The notes under the pieces: model-generated
The model's database searches: none
What the model saw: only the letters and a program-made list of their open reading frames with translations
What the model was told of the DNA's origin: nothing
Shown here: piece after piece, positions 42,958 to 52,353 of the stretch
Layout: the number at the start of each line of letters is the position of its first letter
How positions within the stretch are numbered: position 1 is the stretch's first letter
Made by a program: the position numbers and the translations under genes
From: Alphaproteobacteria bacterium
GTDB taxonomy: Bacteria; Pseudomonadota; Alphaproteobacteria; Rhizobiales; Xanthobacteraceae
DNA: 64,000 nt
Reading direction: 5' to 3'
Assembly: GCA_005884685.1 (NCBI GenBank)
Contig: VBAH01000017.1
Span: 1-64,000, forward strand

Positions 42958-44846
42958 ATCACCGAACGGTCGTTGCGCGCGAGCCCCTGCTCCAGGGTTG
43001 CAAGCCAGCGGCGCATGGCTTCGACCGACGGATTGGTTGGCTTGGCGGCTACAATGCCGGCAATCCCGATCTCGGCGGTCGGTTCGTTGTGGGCGAACAC
43101 GATCTCGTGCAGCCGCTCGCCCGGCCGGATGCCGGTGAACTTGATTTCGATGTCGCGCCCCGGCTCCAGCCCGGAGAGCGCGATCATGCGTTCTGCCAGC
43201 TCGACGATCCTCACCTGCTGACCCATGTTGAGCACGTACACCGACACATCCGGCCGCTCGGTCTCGAGCGCATGGCTTGCCGCCGTGACCACGAGATCGC
43301 ATGCCTCGCGGATGGTCATGAAATAGCGCACCATGTCGGGGTGCGTCACGGTGACCGGCCCCCCCGCCTCGATCTGCGCCTTGAACTTCGGCACCACCGA
43401 ACCGTTCGAGGCGAGCACGTTGCCGAAGCGCACGGCGATCAGGCGGATCGGCGGATGCGCGGATGAGCGGCGTGCGAGATCGGCATCGATCGCTTGCGCG
43501 TACATTTCGGCGAGCCGCTTGGTCGCGCCGAGCACGGACACCGGCTCGATCGCCTTGTCGGTGGAGATCATCACCATCGCACCGGCACCCGTCGCCACCG
43601 CGGCGTCGATGACGTTGACCGAGCCGAACACGTTGGTCTTGATCCCCTCACCCCAGTCGCGTTCGAGCAGCGGCACATGCTTGAGCGCCGCGGCGTGGAA
43701 CACGATGTCGGGCTTGAAATCGGCGAACACGCGCATGATGCGCTCGCGGTCGCGCACGTCCGCGATGCGCCCGTCGATCTCGGCGGCCGCGCCCTTGGCG
43801 CGCAGCGCCTCGGTGATCGTGTGCAGCGCGACCTCGGAATGCTCCACGACCAAGAGCCGCGCGGCGCCGAACGTCACGACGCGATCGCAGATCTCCGCAC
43901 CGATCGAGCCGCCGCCGCCGGTGACGATGATCGACTTGCCACGCACCACGTTTTCGAGGCGGCGATAGTCGATGGTCACGCTCGGGCGCAGCAGCAGGTC
44001 CTCGACCGCAACGGGGGCAAGTTGCACGGCCTCGCCGCCTTCGGTCAGCACCGGCAGACGGCTCGTCTGAAGCCCCAACCGCCGCGCGCGCATCAGGGTC
44101 GATTCCGGCGAAGCCTCCGGCACCAGCGCTGACGGCGTGAAGATCAGCCGCCCGATATGCGTGCCGCGCGTTTCACTATCGCGCACCACCTGCTCGAGAT
44201 CGTCGAGGCTGCCGACCACCGGAATGCCGCGCATCGACTGGCCGCGGTCCGCCAATGACGGCGACAGAATGCCGACCGGGCGTATCCGGCTGACCGCGCC
44301 GCTCTCGATCGCCCGCAGCAGCACCTCGGCGTCGGCGGCGCGCCCGAGCACCAAGGTCGGCACCGACTGCTCGCCCCGCACGTATTGTTGCGTGCGCACG
44401 TAGCGGAACTGGCGGTAGACGACGCGCGAGCCGGCGAGAAACGCGACCTGCAGAAACCAGTAGAGCACGATGGTGATCTTGCCGAAGAAATACTACCCGT
44501 AGACCTGCGGCGAGATCAGGATGTAGTCGAGCACCAGCAGCGACACCGCCAGCACGGTCACGGCGCGGACGATGTTGAACAGGTCGGGAAGCGAGGTGAA
44601 GCGCCACTTCGAGGTATGCAACCCGAACATGAAATAGATCAGGCCCGCATACACCAGAAAGCCGGGCAGGAACCTGATGAGTCCATCGACGCGCTCCGCG
44701 AGCCCGATGTCCTCGAACCGGATGAAGAAGCTCGCCACAATCGCGAGCGCGGTCGCAAGCAGGTCATGCGCGACGATCAGGTACTGGCGCGGCGTGAGGG
44801 AGAACAGTCTCGGCATCAGCGGTAAATGGTTGTGGATGCTCCTCAA
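42906..44846 (-). pseudogene. WbpM/CapD-family UDP-sugar 4,6-dehydratase interrupted by in-frame TAG
   Basis: Two reading frames lie end to end in the same frame: an N-terminal 117-residue part with four membrane helices (from MRSIHNHLPL, ending ISPQVYG) and a 520-residue part with a CoA-like first Rossmann domain, then VTGGGGSIGAEICDRV, the STDKAIEPVSVLGATKR active region and the polysaccharide-biosynthesis C-terminus. A TAG at 44495-44493 is all that separates them; the next codons (YFFGKITIVLYWF) continue the family sequence. Undamaged it would be about 646 residues, normal for WbpM/CapD. A GTG at 44468 could restart translation without a clear ribosome site. It is the last gene of the eight-gene LPS operon. 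A sequencing error is possible. Confidence 0.9.
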
Positions 44847-44855
44847 TAGCGGCGT

Positions 44856-45959
44856 TTAGCCCGCCGCGCCACTGGCGCCCATCCTTGCGGGAGCGGGTGA
44901 TGCCAGCGCGGCGTCGACCGCCGAAAGCACTTGGGAAACAGTGAGTTCGTCGAGGCACTGGCTGTGGCTGTCGAGGCGGCGCAGGCATCCCTCCTGCTGG
45001 CACGGCAGGATCGCCCACGGGCAGGACGGCGGGTTCTGTACGAGCCACACGTTGTGGCGGTTCTGGATCGTGCCGGCGGCGTCCCAGGGCGCGCCCAGCC
45101 CTCCCGCCGGCCAAGGCCCCCACAGGCGCGGGTCGGTCGGGCCATACAACGCGACGGTTGCCGTGCCGCTCGCGGCGGCGAGGTGCGTGACCGAGGTGTC
45201 GGGGCCGAGATAGACCCGCGCGCCGGCGATCAGGGCGGCAAGCTGCGGCCACGGCAGCGTCCCATCGAGCCGGCAAACCCCGGGCTGACCGGTCCACACT
45301 TCATCGAGATAGGCGCGGTCGGCAGGACCGCCTGTCGCGAGCACAGCCAGTCCGCGCGCATCCAGCCCGGCCGCGAGCACTTGCCAACCGTCGAGGGTCC
45401 AGCGCTTGTAGCGGAACATCGGCGCCGCGTGGATGACGGCGTAGGGCCGATCCGGAGCGATGCCGGAAGGCATCGGACCTTTCGGCGCCACCACCTCGGG
45501 CACCGGGGGAATGCCGATCGCCTCCGCGAGCCGCAGCACGTCATCGACGCGATGCAAGCCGCCGGTCGCGAGCACTGGAAAGTCGAGCGCCAGCCACTTG
45601 AGCCGCGCCGCGATGCCCGCGGCGTCAACGAAGCCGACGCTGCGGCGGCCGGCGGCCCAGGAAAACAGCGTCGGCCGGTCGCCGCTTTGGGTGGAGAGCG
45701 CGAGATCATACCGGCGCCACAAGCGCCGCAGCAGCGCGAGGCTTTCGCCCCGCGCCGGCCGCTCCGCCAGCGTGACGACGCTGCCGACGTCGTCATTGCC
45801 CGCCAGAATGCCTTCGGTGCCGCGAAACACCAGCACATCGATTGCGGCCGCCGGCCATGCGCGCTTGAGGCTGCGGATCAACGGCGTGGTGAGCAGCACG
45901 TCGCCAAGCCGGCGCAGCGCGACGACCAGGATGCGCGGCTGGACCCCGAGCGCGATCAT
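44856..45959 (-). CDS. Glycosyltransferase family 9 (heptosyltransferase-like)
   Basis: The 367-residue protein has ILVVALRRLGDVLLTTPLIR at the N-terminus (the acceptor-side loop of ADP-heptose transferases) and GPDTSVTHLAAASGTATVALYGPTDP near 265, the donor site. A cysteine-containing insert (SCPWAILPCQQEGC) precedes the C-terminal helix. It is a third GT9 enzyme besides WaaC and WaaF in this island and probably adds another heptose or related sugar. ATGA overlap links it with the O-antigen ligase gene; the WbpM-like gene starts nine bases later. Confidence 0.88.
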   Translation of the reverse strand: MIALGVQPRILVVALRRLGDVLLTTPLIRSLKRAWPAAAIDVLVFRGTEGILAGNDDVGSVVTLAERPARGESLALLRRLWRRYDLALSTQSGDRPTLFSWAAGRRSVGFVDAAGIAARLKWLALDFPVLATGGLHRVDDVLRLAEAIGIPPVPEVVAPKGPMPSGIAPDRPYAVIHAAPMFRYKRWTLDGWQVLAAGLDARGLAVLATGGPADRAYLDEVWTGQPGVCRLDGTLPWPQLAALIAGARVYLGPDTSVTHLAAASGTATVALYGPTDPRLWGPWPAGGLGAPWDAAGTIQNRHNVWLVQNPPSCPWAILPCQQEGCLRRLDSHSQCLDELTVSQVLSAVDAALASPAPARMGASGAAG

Positions 45960-47248
45960 GACGCCCCGTTTGCGGCACCTGCCGTGCGTTTCGCCCCGCG
46001 CGCGCGCAGCACCACGCCGCCGGCGGCGCCGACGCCGAATACGTAGAGCCAGCCGTGCAGGGAATCGAACAGATGCGAGTTGAACGGCGCGGACGCGATA
46101 TTCTGCACCACGATCACGAGGCCGATCCAGGAAATCAGCCCGGCCCCGCGAAACAGCGCGAGATGCGCGATCCACATCGTCATCAGGATTGCGGTGCCGA
46201 GAAAGCCGAGCTGGATCGCGACAGCGAAAATCTGATTGTGCGGGTTGACCGACTCCATGCCGGCCGCGCCTTCACCGACAGCGACGCGGCGGAACTGATC
46301 CGGAATCGAGCCGGTACCATGGCCGAGCGCGGGCGCCGCAGCGATGATACCGAGCGACTTCCTCCACAAATCGAGCCGGATGCCCGACGACGTGATGGCA
46401 TTCTCGGTCTCATACGCGCGCACATCAGAAAAACTCGACAGAACGCGCTCCCGCAGCAGCGGTGAGGCCGCCCACGCGGCCGCCGCCATCACGCCACCGG
46501 CGCAACTCGCGGCGACGACGCCGCGCCAGCCGAAAAAGCGGAACCCGAGGATGATGAGCAGCAACGGCATCACGGCCAGCGCCGTGCGCCCCGGGGCGAC
46601 ATAGAAGATGTTCCCGAGGAAGAGAGCCGCGAGCAGGGCGGCTGCGAGTGCAAGCCTGTGGCGCCCCGATCGCCAGCGATCCGCCGCGTATCCGAGCAGC
46701 CCGAACGCACAGATCAGAAACTCCGAACTCTGCGCGATGTAGTCTTTCACCAGCAGGCCGGGGATTTTTCCCGGCACGTAGACGCTGCAGCACTTCCACA
46801 ACGCCATCAGCCCCCACGAGGCGAGCAGCAGCGCCGTGCAGGAGACGAAGAAGCCGTAGATGACATGGCTGCCGCGTTCCGAGCGGCGGAATTGCGCGAA
46901 CAGCAGCGGAATGACGAGCAGCTTGTGGAAGCCCTCCAGCCCGGCGAAGCGCTCGCTCCACGGCACGTTTGCCCAGAGCATTCCGAGCAGCGCCAACAGC
47001 CAGAGCAGCGCCGGGAGGGCGCCGGCAGGGTTCTGCAGCGCGCGGCGCAGCGCAGCGACATCGAGCAGCGGGATCAGCGCGACCAGCCACGCGACGGTCA
47101 GGATCTGCGAAACCGAGATCGACCACGGCATCGCGACCGCGAGGCCGACCGCCAGCCAGTCGGCGAGCACGGCGAGGCGCGCACGAACAGAGGTGCGGTC
47201 GAAAGGGCTCGCAGTCGTGTCCGTCATCATCAAGTCAGGGGCAGGCAT
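45956..47248 (-). CDS. O-antigen ligase/polymerase family membrane protein (Wzy_C)
   Basis: The 430-residue protein has about 11 hydrophobic helices and a large periplasmic loop with RLDLWRKSLGIIAAAPALGHG and the key VNPHNQIFAVAIQLG segment (H-N typical of WaaL and Wzy). It joins O-antigen to the lipid A core or polymerises repeat units in the periplasm; the two cannot be told apart safely by sequence. The start at 47248 has GGAG about a dozen bases upstream; ATGs six and seven codons later are alternatives. Overlaps with the GT9 gene (ATGA) confirm the operon. Confidence 0.87.
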   Translation of the reverse strand: MPAPDLMMTDTTASPFDRTSVRARLAVLADWLAVGLAVAMPWSISVSQILTVAWLVALIPLLDVAALRRALQNPAGALPALLWLLALLGMLWANVPWSERFAGLEGFHKLLVIPLLFAQFRRSERGSHVIYGFFVSCTALLLASWGLMALWKCCSVYVPGKIPGLLVKDYIAQSSEFLICAFGLLGYAADRWRSGRHRLALAAALLAALFLGNIFYVAPGRTALAVMPLLLIILGFRFFGWRGVVAASCAGGVMAAAAWAASPLLRERVLSSFSDVRAYETENAITSSGIRLDLWRKSLGIIAAAPALGHGTGSIPDQFRRVAVGEGAAGMESVNPHNQIFAVAIQLGFLGTAILMTMWIAHLALFRGAGLISWIGLVIVVQNIASAPFNSHLFDSLHGWLYVFGVGAAGGVVLRARGAKRTAGAANGAS

Positions 47249-47256
47249 TTTCGGGG

Positions 47257-48105
47257 TCAAGCTCCGAGACGCAGCGCCACGTTCTGGCGGCTGCGTTCCT
47301 GCACAGTGTAACCGCGCGCAGCGAGCAGCGCGAACAGGTCGACACCCCACATGCCGCGCGTGTCCTCGATCAGAAGCAGCAGCGGCAGCAGCGATTGCGG
47401 CGCCGCGCGCAGAAACGGTTCCAACACGATATCTTCGGCCCCTTCGACATCGATCTTCAACGCATCGACCCTGCCGATGCCGGCGTCGCTCAGGACCTCG
47501 ATCAGCGGCTTGCTCGGCACGCTCACCCGTTCGCCGGCATCGTGACGGCCGCCATCCTTGGCGAGGTGCGTGCCGCCGCTGTCGCTGTCGTTAATCACCA
47601 GGGTCGCGGCCCCCGCCCGATCGGACAGCGCGATCGGCAGCACCTCGACTTTCGCGGATGGATTTGCCGCGAGATGAAAGTTCAGCCGTTCGAGAATCCC
47701 CGGCTGCGGCTCGATGGCGAGCGTGCGCACGTCGCCGCAGCTGGCAAGATAAAGCGAATAGAGGCCGACGTTCGCGCCGATATCGATGAACGTAAACGCG
47801 CCTGCACGCTTTCGGCCGACCGCCTGCGCCAATACGCGCCGTTCCATCGTGTCATACATCTGCGGCGTGAACAGCGCGTTCTTCTCGCAGCCATTGCGGC
47901 GCGGATACAGCCGCAGCCGCATGCCCCACAGCGCGGTGTCGATCGCGCCCTCGCCGAGACGCGACATCGTCAGCTTGCGAAACAGGATGGCGAGGCGCTG
48001 GCCAAACCAGTTGGCCGGCATCGCACGCGTCAGCGCGAGCACCGCGCGGTCGAACGCGCCCGGCAGATGCGTGCCCCACGGCGAGGGATCGAACGTGGCG
48101 GTCAC
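47257..48105 (-). CDS. FkbM family SAM-dependent methyltransferase
   Basis: The 282-residue protein has the class I methyltransferase motif FIDIGANVGLYSLYL (106-120), AIEPQPGILERLNFHL for the adenosine loop and VDALKIDVEGAEDIVLEPFL near 215, the FkbM family signature. It probably O-methylates a sugar of the O-antigen or core. The start is GTG at 48105, overlapping the preceding glycosyltransferase stop by GTGA, which indicates coupled translation. The ligase gene follows after 8 bases. Confidence 0.88.
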   Translation of the reverse strand: MTATFDPSPWGTHLPGAFDRAVLALTRAMPANWFGQRLAILFRKLTMSRLGEGAIDTALWGMRLRLYPRRNGCEKNALFTPQMYDTMERRVLAQAVGRKRAGAFTFIDIGANVGLYSLYLASCGDVRTLAIEPQPGILERLNFHLAANPSAKVEVLPIALSDRAGAATLVINDSDSGGTHLAKDGGRHDAGERVSVPSKPLIEVLSDAGIGRVDALKIDVEGAEDIVLEPFLRAAPQSLLPLLLLIEDTRGMWGVDLFALLAARGYTVQERSRQNVALRLGA

Positions 48106-48962
48106 TGGCCCACCGCGAGCGGATCGCGATCTTCTGCGAGCGCCGACAGCCCGCGCAATGCGCGCATGCGGTCGCTTTTGATGAGTTCGTCGAGCTGCGC
48201 GCGATGCGCGGCAAGCTGCGCGCGGTCCGCTTGCCGGTGCCAGAGATGCAGCACACCGGTCGCAAATCGCCCGTCCTTGCGCTTCACGCCGGCACGGATC
48301 ATGCGGATGACGATGTCGGAGTCTTCCAGACCCCAGCCGACGAACGAGGTTTCGAAGCCATCGACGCGCTCGAGATCGGAGCGCCAGAACGCGAAATTGC
48401 CGCCGCGCACGCCCTCCCATTCGGTTGCGAGCCGCGTACGCAAGGGACCAAGCGGCAGGCTCAGGAGCGGCAACAGCCGGTTCACCTCGCCGCGCGCGCG
48501 CAGCATGGCCCATGCGGCCATGCCCCACATTTCCGCCTCGCGGCCGTTCTGCAGAATGTCCTCGGTCAGCGCTTGCGACAACAGCACACGATTGCCGCCG
48601 ACGAAGTGGCCCGGCTCGGCGAGTGCGCGATGCGCCGTGACAAAGTCCGGGCGCGCGATGCAGTCGCCGTCGAGAAACACCAGGTACGCACCGCTGCTCT
48701 CCGCGATCGCGCGGTTGCGGATTTCGGCGAGGCGAAAGCCACGATCCTGCTGCCACACATGAGCGACCGGAACGCTCGCTTCGGCCGCCCACACCTTGAT
48801 GACATCGAGCGTCGCCGGCCCCGATCTATCGTCGGCCACGACAATCTCGAAATTGCGGTCGTGCTGCGCCCGGAGCGAGCGCAGGCAGGCGCCGAGCGCA
48901 TCGGGACGATCGTAGGTCGAAACGATGAGCGAGATCAGCTCATTCACGGCGCTGCCTCGCAA
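48102..48962 (-). CDS. Glycosyltransferase family 2
   Basis: The 286-residue GT-A enzyme has LISLIVSTYDRPDALGACL (9-27), VVADDRSG near 41, the metal-binding FLDGDCIARPD (about 95) and a galactosyltransferase-like C-terminal WGLEDSDIVIRMI near 210. It uses a nucleotide sugar to extend the LPS. The start at 48962 overlaps the upstream gene by 23 bases; the GTG at 48947, with GAGG in front, is an equally good start and reduces the overlap to 8. Confidence 0.88.
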   Translation of the reverse strand: MRGSAVNELISLIVSTYDRPDALGACLRSLRAQHDRNFEIVVADDRSGPATLDVIKVWAAEASVPVAHVWQQDRGFRLAEIRNRAIAESSGAYLVFLDGDCIARPDFVTAHRALAEPGHFVGGNRVLLSQALTEDILQNGREAEMWGMAAWAMLRARGEVNRLLPLLSLPLGPLRTRLATEWEGVRGGNFAFWRSDLERVDGFETSFVGWGLEDSDIVIRMIRAGVKRKDGRFATGVLHLWHRQADRAQLAAHRAQLDELIKSDRMRALRGLSALAEDRDPLAVGQ

Positions 48963-49689
48963 GCCACGCCTTCATGTAGCGATAGTAGGCGCCTTCGGCA
49001 TTCGCCACAGCCAGCATGAAGCCGGCCGCGCCGTCGAGAAAGCCGAGCTTGAGCAGATAGACGCGCAGGAATGTGCCGATGCCGTGCGCAACACCGCTGA
49101 AGGCCGAAATTTTCCGGTCGGAAATCGCGAGCTGCTCGGCGCCGAGCGTGGAATACTGATCGATGCGGCGGATCGCATCTTCGAGCCGCGCGACCGGATA
49201 ATGCAGCAGCGGCTCGTTGAGCCGCGCCACAGGGCCGTCACAGACGACGCGCTCATGCACCGCATCATCGGTGAAACGGCTCTTCTGGCGGCGGAACAGC
49301 CGCAGCACACGGTCGGGAAACCAGCCCGAGTGGCGCATCATGCGGCCGCAGAAGCTGGAGCGGCGCGGGATCTCGTAGCCGTCCGCTTTCGGATTGTCGA
49401 TCGCGGCGCGGATCGCCTGCGCGAGTTCCGGGCTCACGCGCTCGTCGGCATCGATCGACAGCACCCAGTCGCCTTGCGCGAGCGAAAGCGCATAGTTCTT
49501 CTGCGGCCCAAACCCCTTCCAGCTGTGCGCGGCGACGCGCGCGCCCTTCTGTTTCGCGATCATCATGGTGCCGTCGCTGCTCGCCGCATCGACTACGATG
49601 CGCTCGTCGCAAAACGCGAGGCTGTCGAGGCAGTCGCCGATGTTCGCGGCCTCGTTTTTGGTGATGATGATCGCGCTCAAGTGCGGCAC
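48940..49689 (-). CDS. Glycosyltransferase family 2, WaaE/KdtX-like
   Basis: The 249-residue protein shows LSAIIITKNEAANIGDCLDS, VVDAASSDGT, and SIDADERVSPEL (about 79-90, DxD), the pattern of WaaE/KdtX beta-glucosyltransferases acting on heptose I of the core. The C-terminal part (FLRVYLLKLGFLDGAAGFMLA) is amphipathic and may hold the membrane face. It follows hldE by 25 bases in the same direction, which fits an inner-core role. Confidence 0.87.
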   Translation of the reverse strand: MPHLSAIIITKNEAANIGDCLDSLAFCDERIVVDAASSDGTMMIAKQKGARVAAHSWKGFGPQKNYALSLAQGDWVLSIDADERVSPELAQAIRAAIDNPKADGYEIPRRSSFCGRMMRHSGWFPDRVLRLFRRQKSRFTDDAVHERVVCDGPVARLNEPLLHYPVARLEDAIRRIDQYSTLGAEQLAISDRKISAFSGVAHGIGTFLRVYLLKLGFLDGAAGFMLAVANAEGAYYRYMKAWLARQRRE

Positions 49690-49714
49690 GTCCGCCCCCA
49701 GCCGGTCGGCACGA

Positions 49715-51196
49715 TCACGTGCCGGTCCTGGGCTGCCCGCCCGACCGCGCCACCATGCTCGTGGTGCTGTGTCCCGGCACCAGATCGACCAGCACGACTT
49801 CGCCTCCGTAGGCCTCGACCACGTCGTGGCCGACCACCTTTTCGCGCGTGTAGTCGCCGCCCTTGACCAGCACCGCGGGCCGCAGCTGGCGGATCAGCTC
49901 GAGCGGCGTGTCCTCCTCGAACACGACGACGAGATCGACCGCTTCAAGCGCGGCCAGTACGTCCGCGCGCGAGGTCACGTCCTGGATCGGCCGGCCCTTG
50001 CCTTTGAGGCGCGTGACCGACGCATCGCTGTTCAACCCAACCACCAGCCGGTCGCAGGCCGAGCGCGCCTCCGCCATCAGCCGGATGTGGCCGCGATGCA
50101 GCAAATCGAAGCAGCCATTGGTGAATCCGATGCGCAGCCGCTGGCGCCGCCATTCCGCAAGGCGCTGATCGAGTACCGAGCGGTCGAACACGATCTTGTC
50201 TTCCAGCGCCGTCGCCGCGGCGGGCAGGAGCCGATGGCGCAACTCGTCGACGCTTGCCGTTGCGGTGCCGGGCTTGCCGACAACCACCGCCGCGCCGGCA
50301 TTCGCGGCGCGCATCGCGGCTTCGTAGTCCGCGCCGAGGGCCAGCATCACGGCAAGAATCGCCACCACCGTATCGCCGGGTCCCGAGACGTCGCGCACTT
50401 TCACCGCATAAGCCGGCACGTGCACCGGGGCCTCGCCCCTGGCGTAGAGGCTCATGCCTTCTTCGCTGCGCGTCACCACCACGGCCTCGCACGCAACAAG
50501 GTCGGCGAGCTCCTCGGCCGCCGCATGGATCGCAGCATCGCCAAGCGCTTCGCGCCGCGTCGCAGCGCTCAGCTCGCGCCGGTTCGGCGTAATGACGGTC
50601 GCGCCGCGATAGACCGAATAGTCCGCCGCCTTCGGATCGACGATCACCGGAATGTGCGCACGCTTCGCCGCATCGATGACCGCGCGGATGACGCGCGGCG
50701 TCAGCACGCCCTTGGCGTAGTCGGAGAGCACGACGGCGCCGACGCGCGGCAGCGCCGCGAGCGCACGCGCGATCAGCTCGCCTTCGCGATCCGCATCGAC
50801 CGGCGCCACGACTTCCCAATCCGCGCGCAGAAGATGAGTGGAGAAATGCTCGCTGACGAAGCGCATTTTGCGCGTCGTCGGGCGTGTACGATCGACGACC
50901 AATGACGGTTCCACGAGTTGCTCGGCTTGCAGCCGTGCAATGACCTCGCGGCCGGCATCGTCCTCCCCGACCACTCCGACAAAGATGCAGCGTGCTCCGA
51001 CCGAGGCGATGTTGCGCGCCACATTGCCGGCGCCGCCGATCGTGACTTCGCTGCGCTTCACGGCCAGCACCGGCGCGGGCGCTTCCGGCGAAATTCGCCC
51101 GACTTCGCCGTAGACGAAGTCGTCGAGCATCAGATCGCCGACGCAGAGGATGGTCTGCTGGCCGATGCTCTGCAGGCGTTTCTCGAAATCCAGCAT
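49715..51196 (-). CDS. hldE: Bifunctional heptose 7-phosphate kinase / heptose 1-phosphate adenylyltransferase
   Basis: The 493-residue fusion makes ADP-D-glycero-D-manno-heptose. Residues about 1-325 are a PfkB kinase ([43 protein letters not shown]). Residues about 355-480 are a nucleotidyltransferase ([14 protein letters not shown] with the HxGH pair at 367-370). In the kinase anion hole the usual GAGD reads GPGD (272-275); the catalytic Asp275 is kept. Its stop is 25 bases before the WaaE-like gene and its start abuts the hldD stop, so hldD-hldE are co-transcribed. GmhA and GmhB are not in the window. Confidence 0.95.
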   Translation of the reverse strand: MLDFEKRLQSIGQQTILCVGDLMLDDFVYGEVGRISPEAPAPVLAVKRSEVTIGGAGNVARNIASVGARCIFVGVVGEDDAGREVIARLQAEQLVEPSLVVDRTRPTTRKMRFVSEHFSTHLLRADWEVVAPVDADREGELIARALAALPRVGAVVLSDYAKGVLTPRVIRAVIDAAKRAHIPVIVDPKAADYSVYRGATVITPNRRELSAATRREALGDAAIHAAAEELADLVACEAVVVTRSEEGMSLYARGEAPVHVPAYAVKVRDVSGPGDTVVAILAVMLALGADYEAAMRAANAGAAVVVGKPGTATASVDELRHRLLPAAATALEDKIVFDRSVLDQRLAEWRRQRLRIGFTNGCFDLLHRGHIRLMAEARSACDRLVVGLNSDASVTRLKGKGRPIQDVTSRADVLAALEAVDLVVVFEEDTPLELIRQLRPAVLVKGGDYTREKVVGHDVVEAYGGEVVLVDLVPGHSTTSMVARSGGQPRTGT

Positions 51197-52177
51197 TCAG
51201 CGATACCGGTCCTCGCCGGCGAGATACTGCGTGACGTAGCGGCGCACCGACTCTTCCAGCGGCGCGAAGCCAGCGTTGTAACCCGCGCGCTGCAGGTTGG
51301 CGACCTCTGCCTGGGTAAAGTACTGATAAGTGCCGCGGATCGCCTCGGGCATTTCGATATATTCAATTCTTGGCGGCCGGCCGATCGCCGCGTACATCGC
51401 GTTGACCAGATCCTTGAAGCTGCGCGCCTTTCCGGTGCCGACATTGTAGATGCCGGTGACCGACGGCGTGTCCAGCAGCCAGCGGATCACCGCGACGACG
51501 TCATCGACATGGATGAAGTCGCGCTTCTGCTCCCCATCGTCGATCCCCTGGCGGTACGACTTGAACAGCGGGATCGGCTTGCCCGCCTTCACGTCCGCGA
51601 ACGTTTTCGCGACGAGGCTCATCATCGCACCCTTGTGATACTCGTTCGGGCCGAACACATTGAAGAACTTGCAGCCCGCCCATTGCGGCGGCATTTTCTC
51701 CTTGCGCGCGATACGCTCGACAAGCGCCATATCGAACAGATGCTTGCTCCAGCCGTAGAGGTTCAGCGGCTTGAGGCGCTTGAGTGCCGCCGGCGACCAA
51801 TCGTCGGAGAAGCCCTGACCGCCGTCCCCATAAGTCGCGGCCGACGAAGCGTAAACGAACGGCGTGCGCGTCTCGGTGCACCAGTCGAGCAGCTTCAGCG
51901 AGAGACGGAAGTTGTTCTCCATGACGGCATCGCCATCGGTAGCCGTCGTCTCCGAGATCGCACCGAGATGGAGCACGGCATGGAGCTTGCGCCCCTCCAG
52001 CCAGCGGAAAAGCTCACCGGGATCGACCATGTCGGCGAGCTGGCGCTTCTGAAGATTGCGCCACTTGCCGGCCGCGCCGAGCCAATCGTTCACCGCGATG
52101 TCGCTGCGGCCGGCCTCGTTGAGGCTCGCGACCACATTCGACCCGATGAATCCCGCCCCGCCGGTGACCAAAATCAT
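51197..52177 (-). CDS. hldD: ADP-L-glycero-D-manno-heptose 6-epimerase
   Basis: The 326-residue short-chain-like epimerase converts ADP-D,D-heptose to the L,D form used in LPS core. It has VTGGAGFIGSNVV (4-16), YASSAATYG and LNLYGWSK with Tyr141 and Lys145, plus the HldD-specific HLGAISETTATD near 70 and KFFNVFGPNEYHKG. The ATG at 52177 starts the Rossmann fold directly. It is the first gene of the long minus-strand LPS operon running to 42906, with the promoter in the 176-base gap shared with waaF. Confidence 0.95.
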   Translation of the reverse strand: MILVTGGAGFIGSNVVASLNEAGRSDIAVNDWLGAAGKWRNLQKRQLADMVDPGELFRWLEGRKLHAVLHLGAISETTATDGDAVMENNFRLSLKLLDWCTETRTPFVYASSAATYGDGGQGFSDDWSPAALKRLKPLNLYGWSKHLFDMALVERIARKEKMPPQWAGCKFFNVFGPNEYHKGAMMSLVAKTFADVKAGKPIPLFKSYRQGIDDGEQKRDFIHVDDVVAVIRWLLDTPSVTGIYNVGTGKARSFKDLVNAMYAAIGRPPRIEYIEMPEAIRGTYQYFTQAEVANLQRAGYNAGFAPLEESVRRYVTQYLAGEDRYR

Positions 52178-52353
52178 CAATGCGCCCAACTGCGGCAGCC
52201 CCAGCGGTCTGCTTTGCCTCACTCCGTCGGGGGGTGCAATGTTGGTAAAGAGTCGTGGTGAATGTCAGGGGCGTTCGCGCGAGCGAGCCCCGGATGGTAA
52301 GGTCCGGTGGGGTATCGCCAAAGAACTGAGGCTACATTCATATCTTAGATGAA

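Noticed and set aside
43520-43560. Leu in VLGATK of the WbpM-like protein as a lost catalytic residue
   Set aside because: Variants such as MLG/VLG at this place seem common in this branch of the family, so it is not good evidence of inactivity beyond the stop codon.
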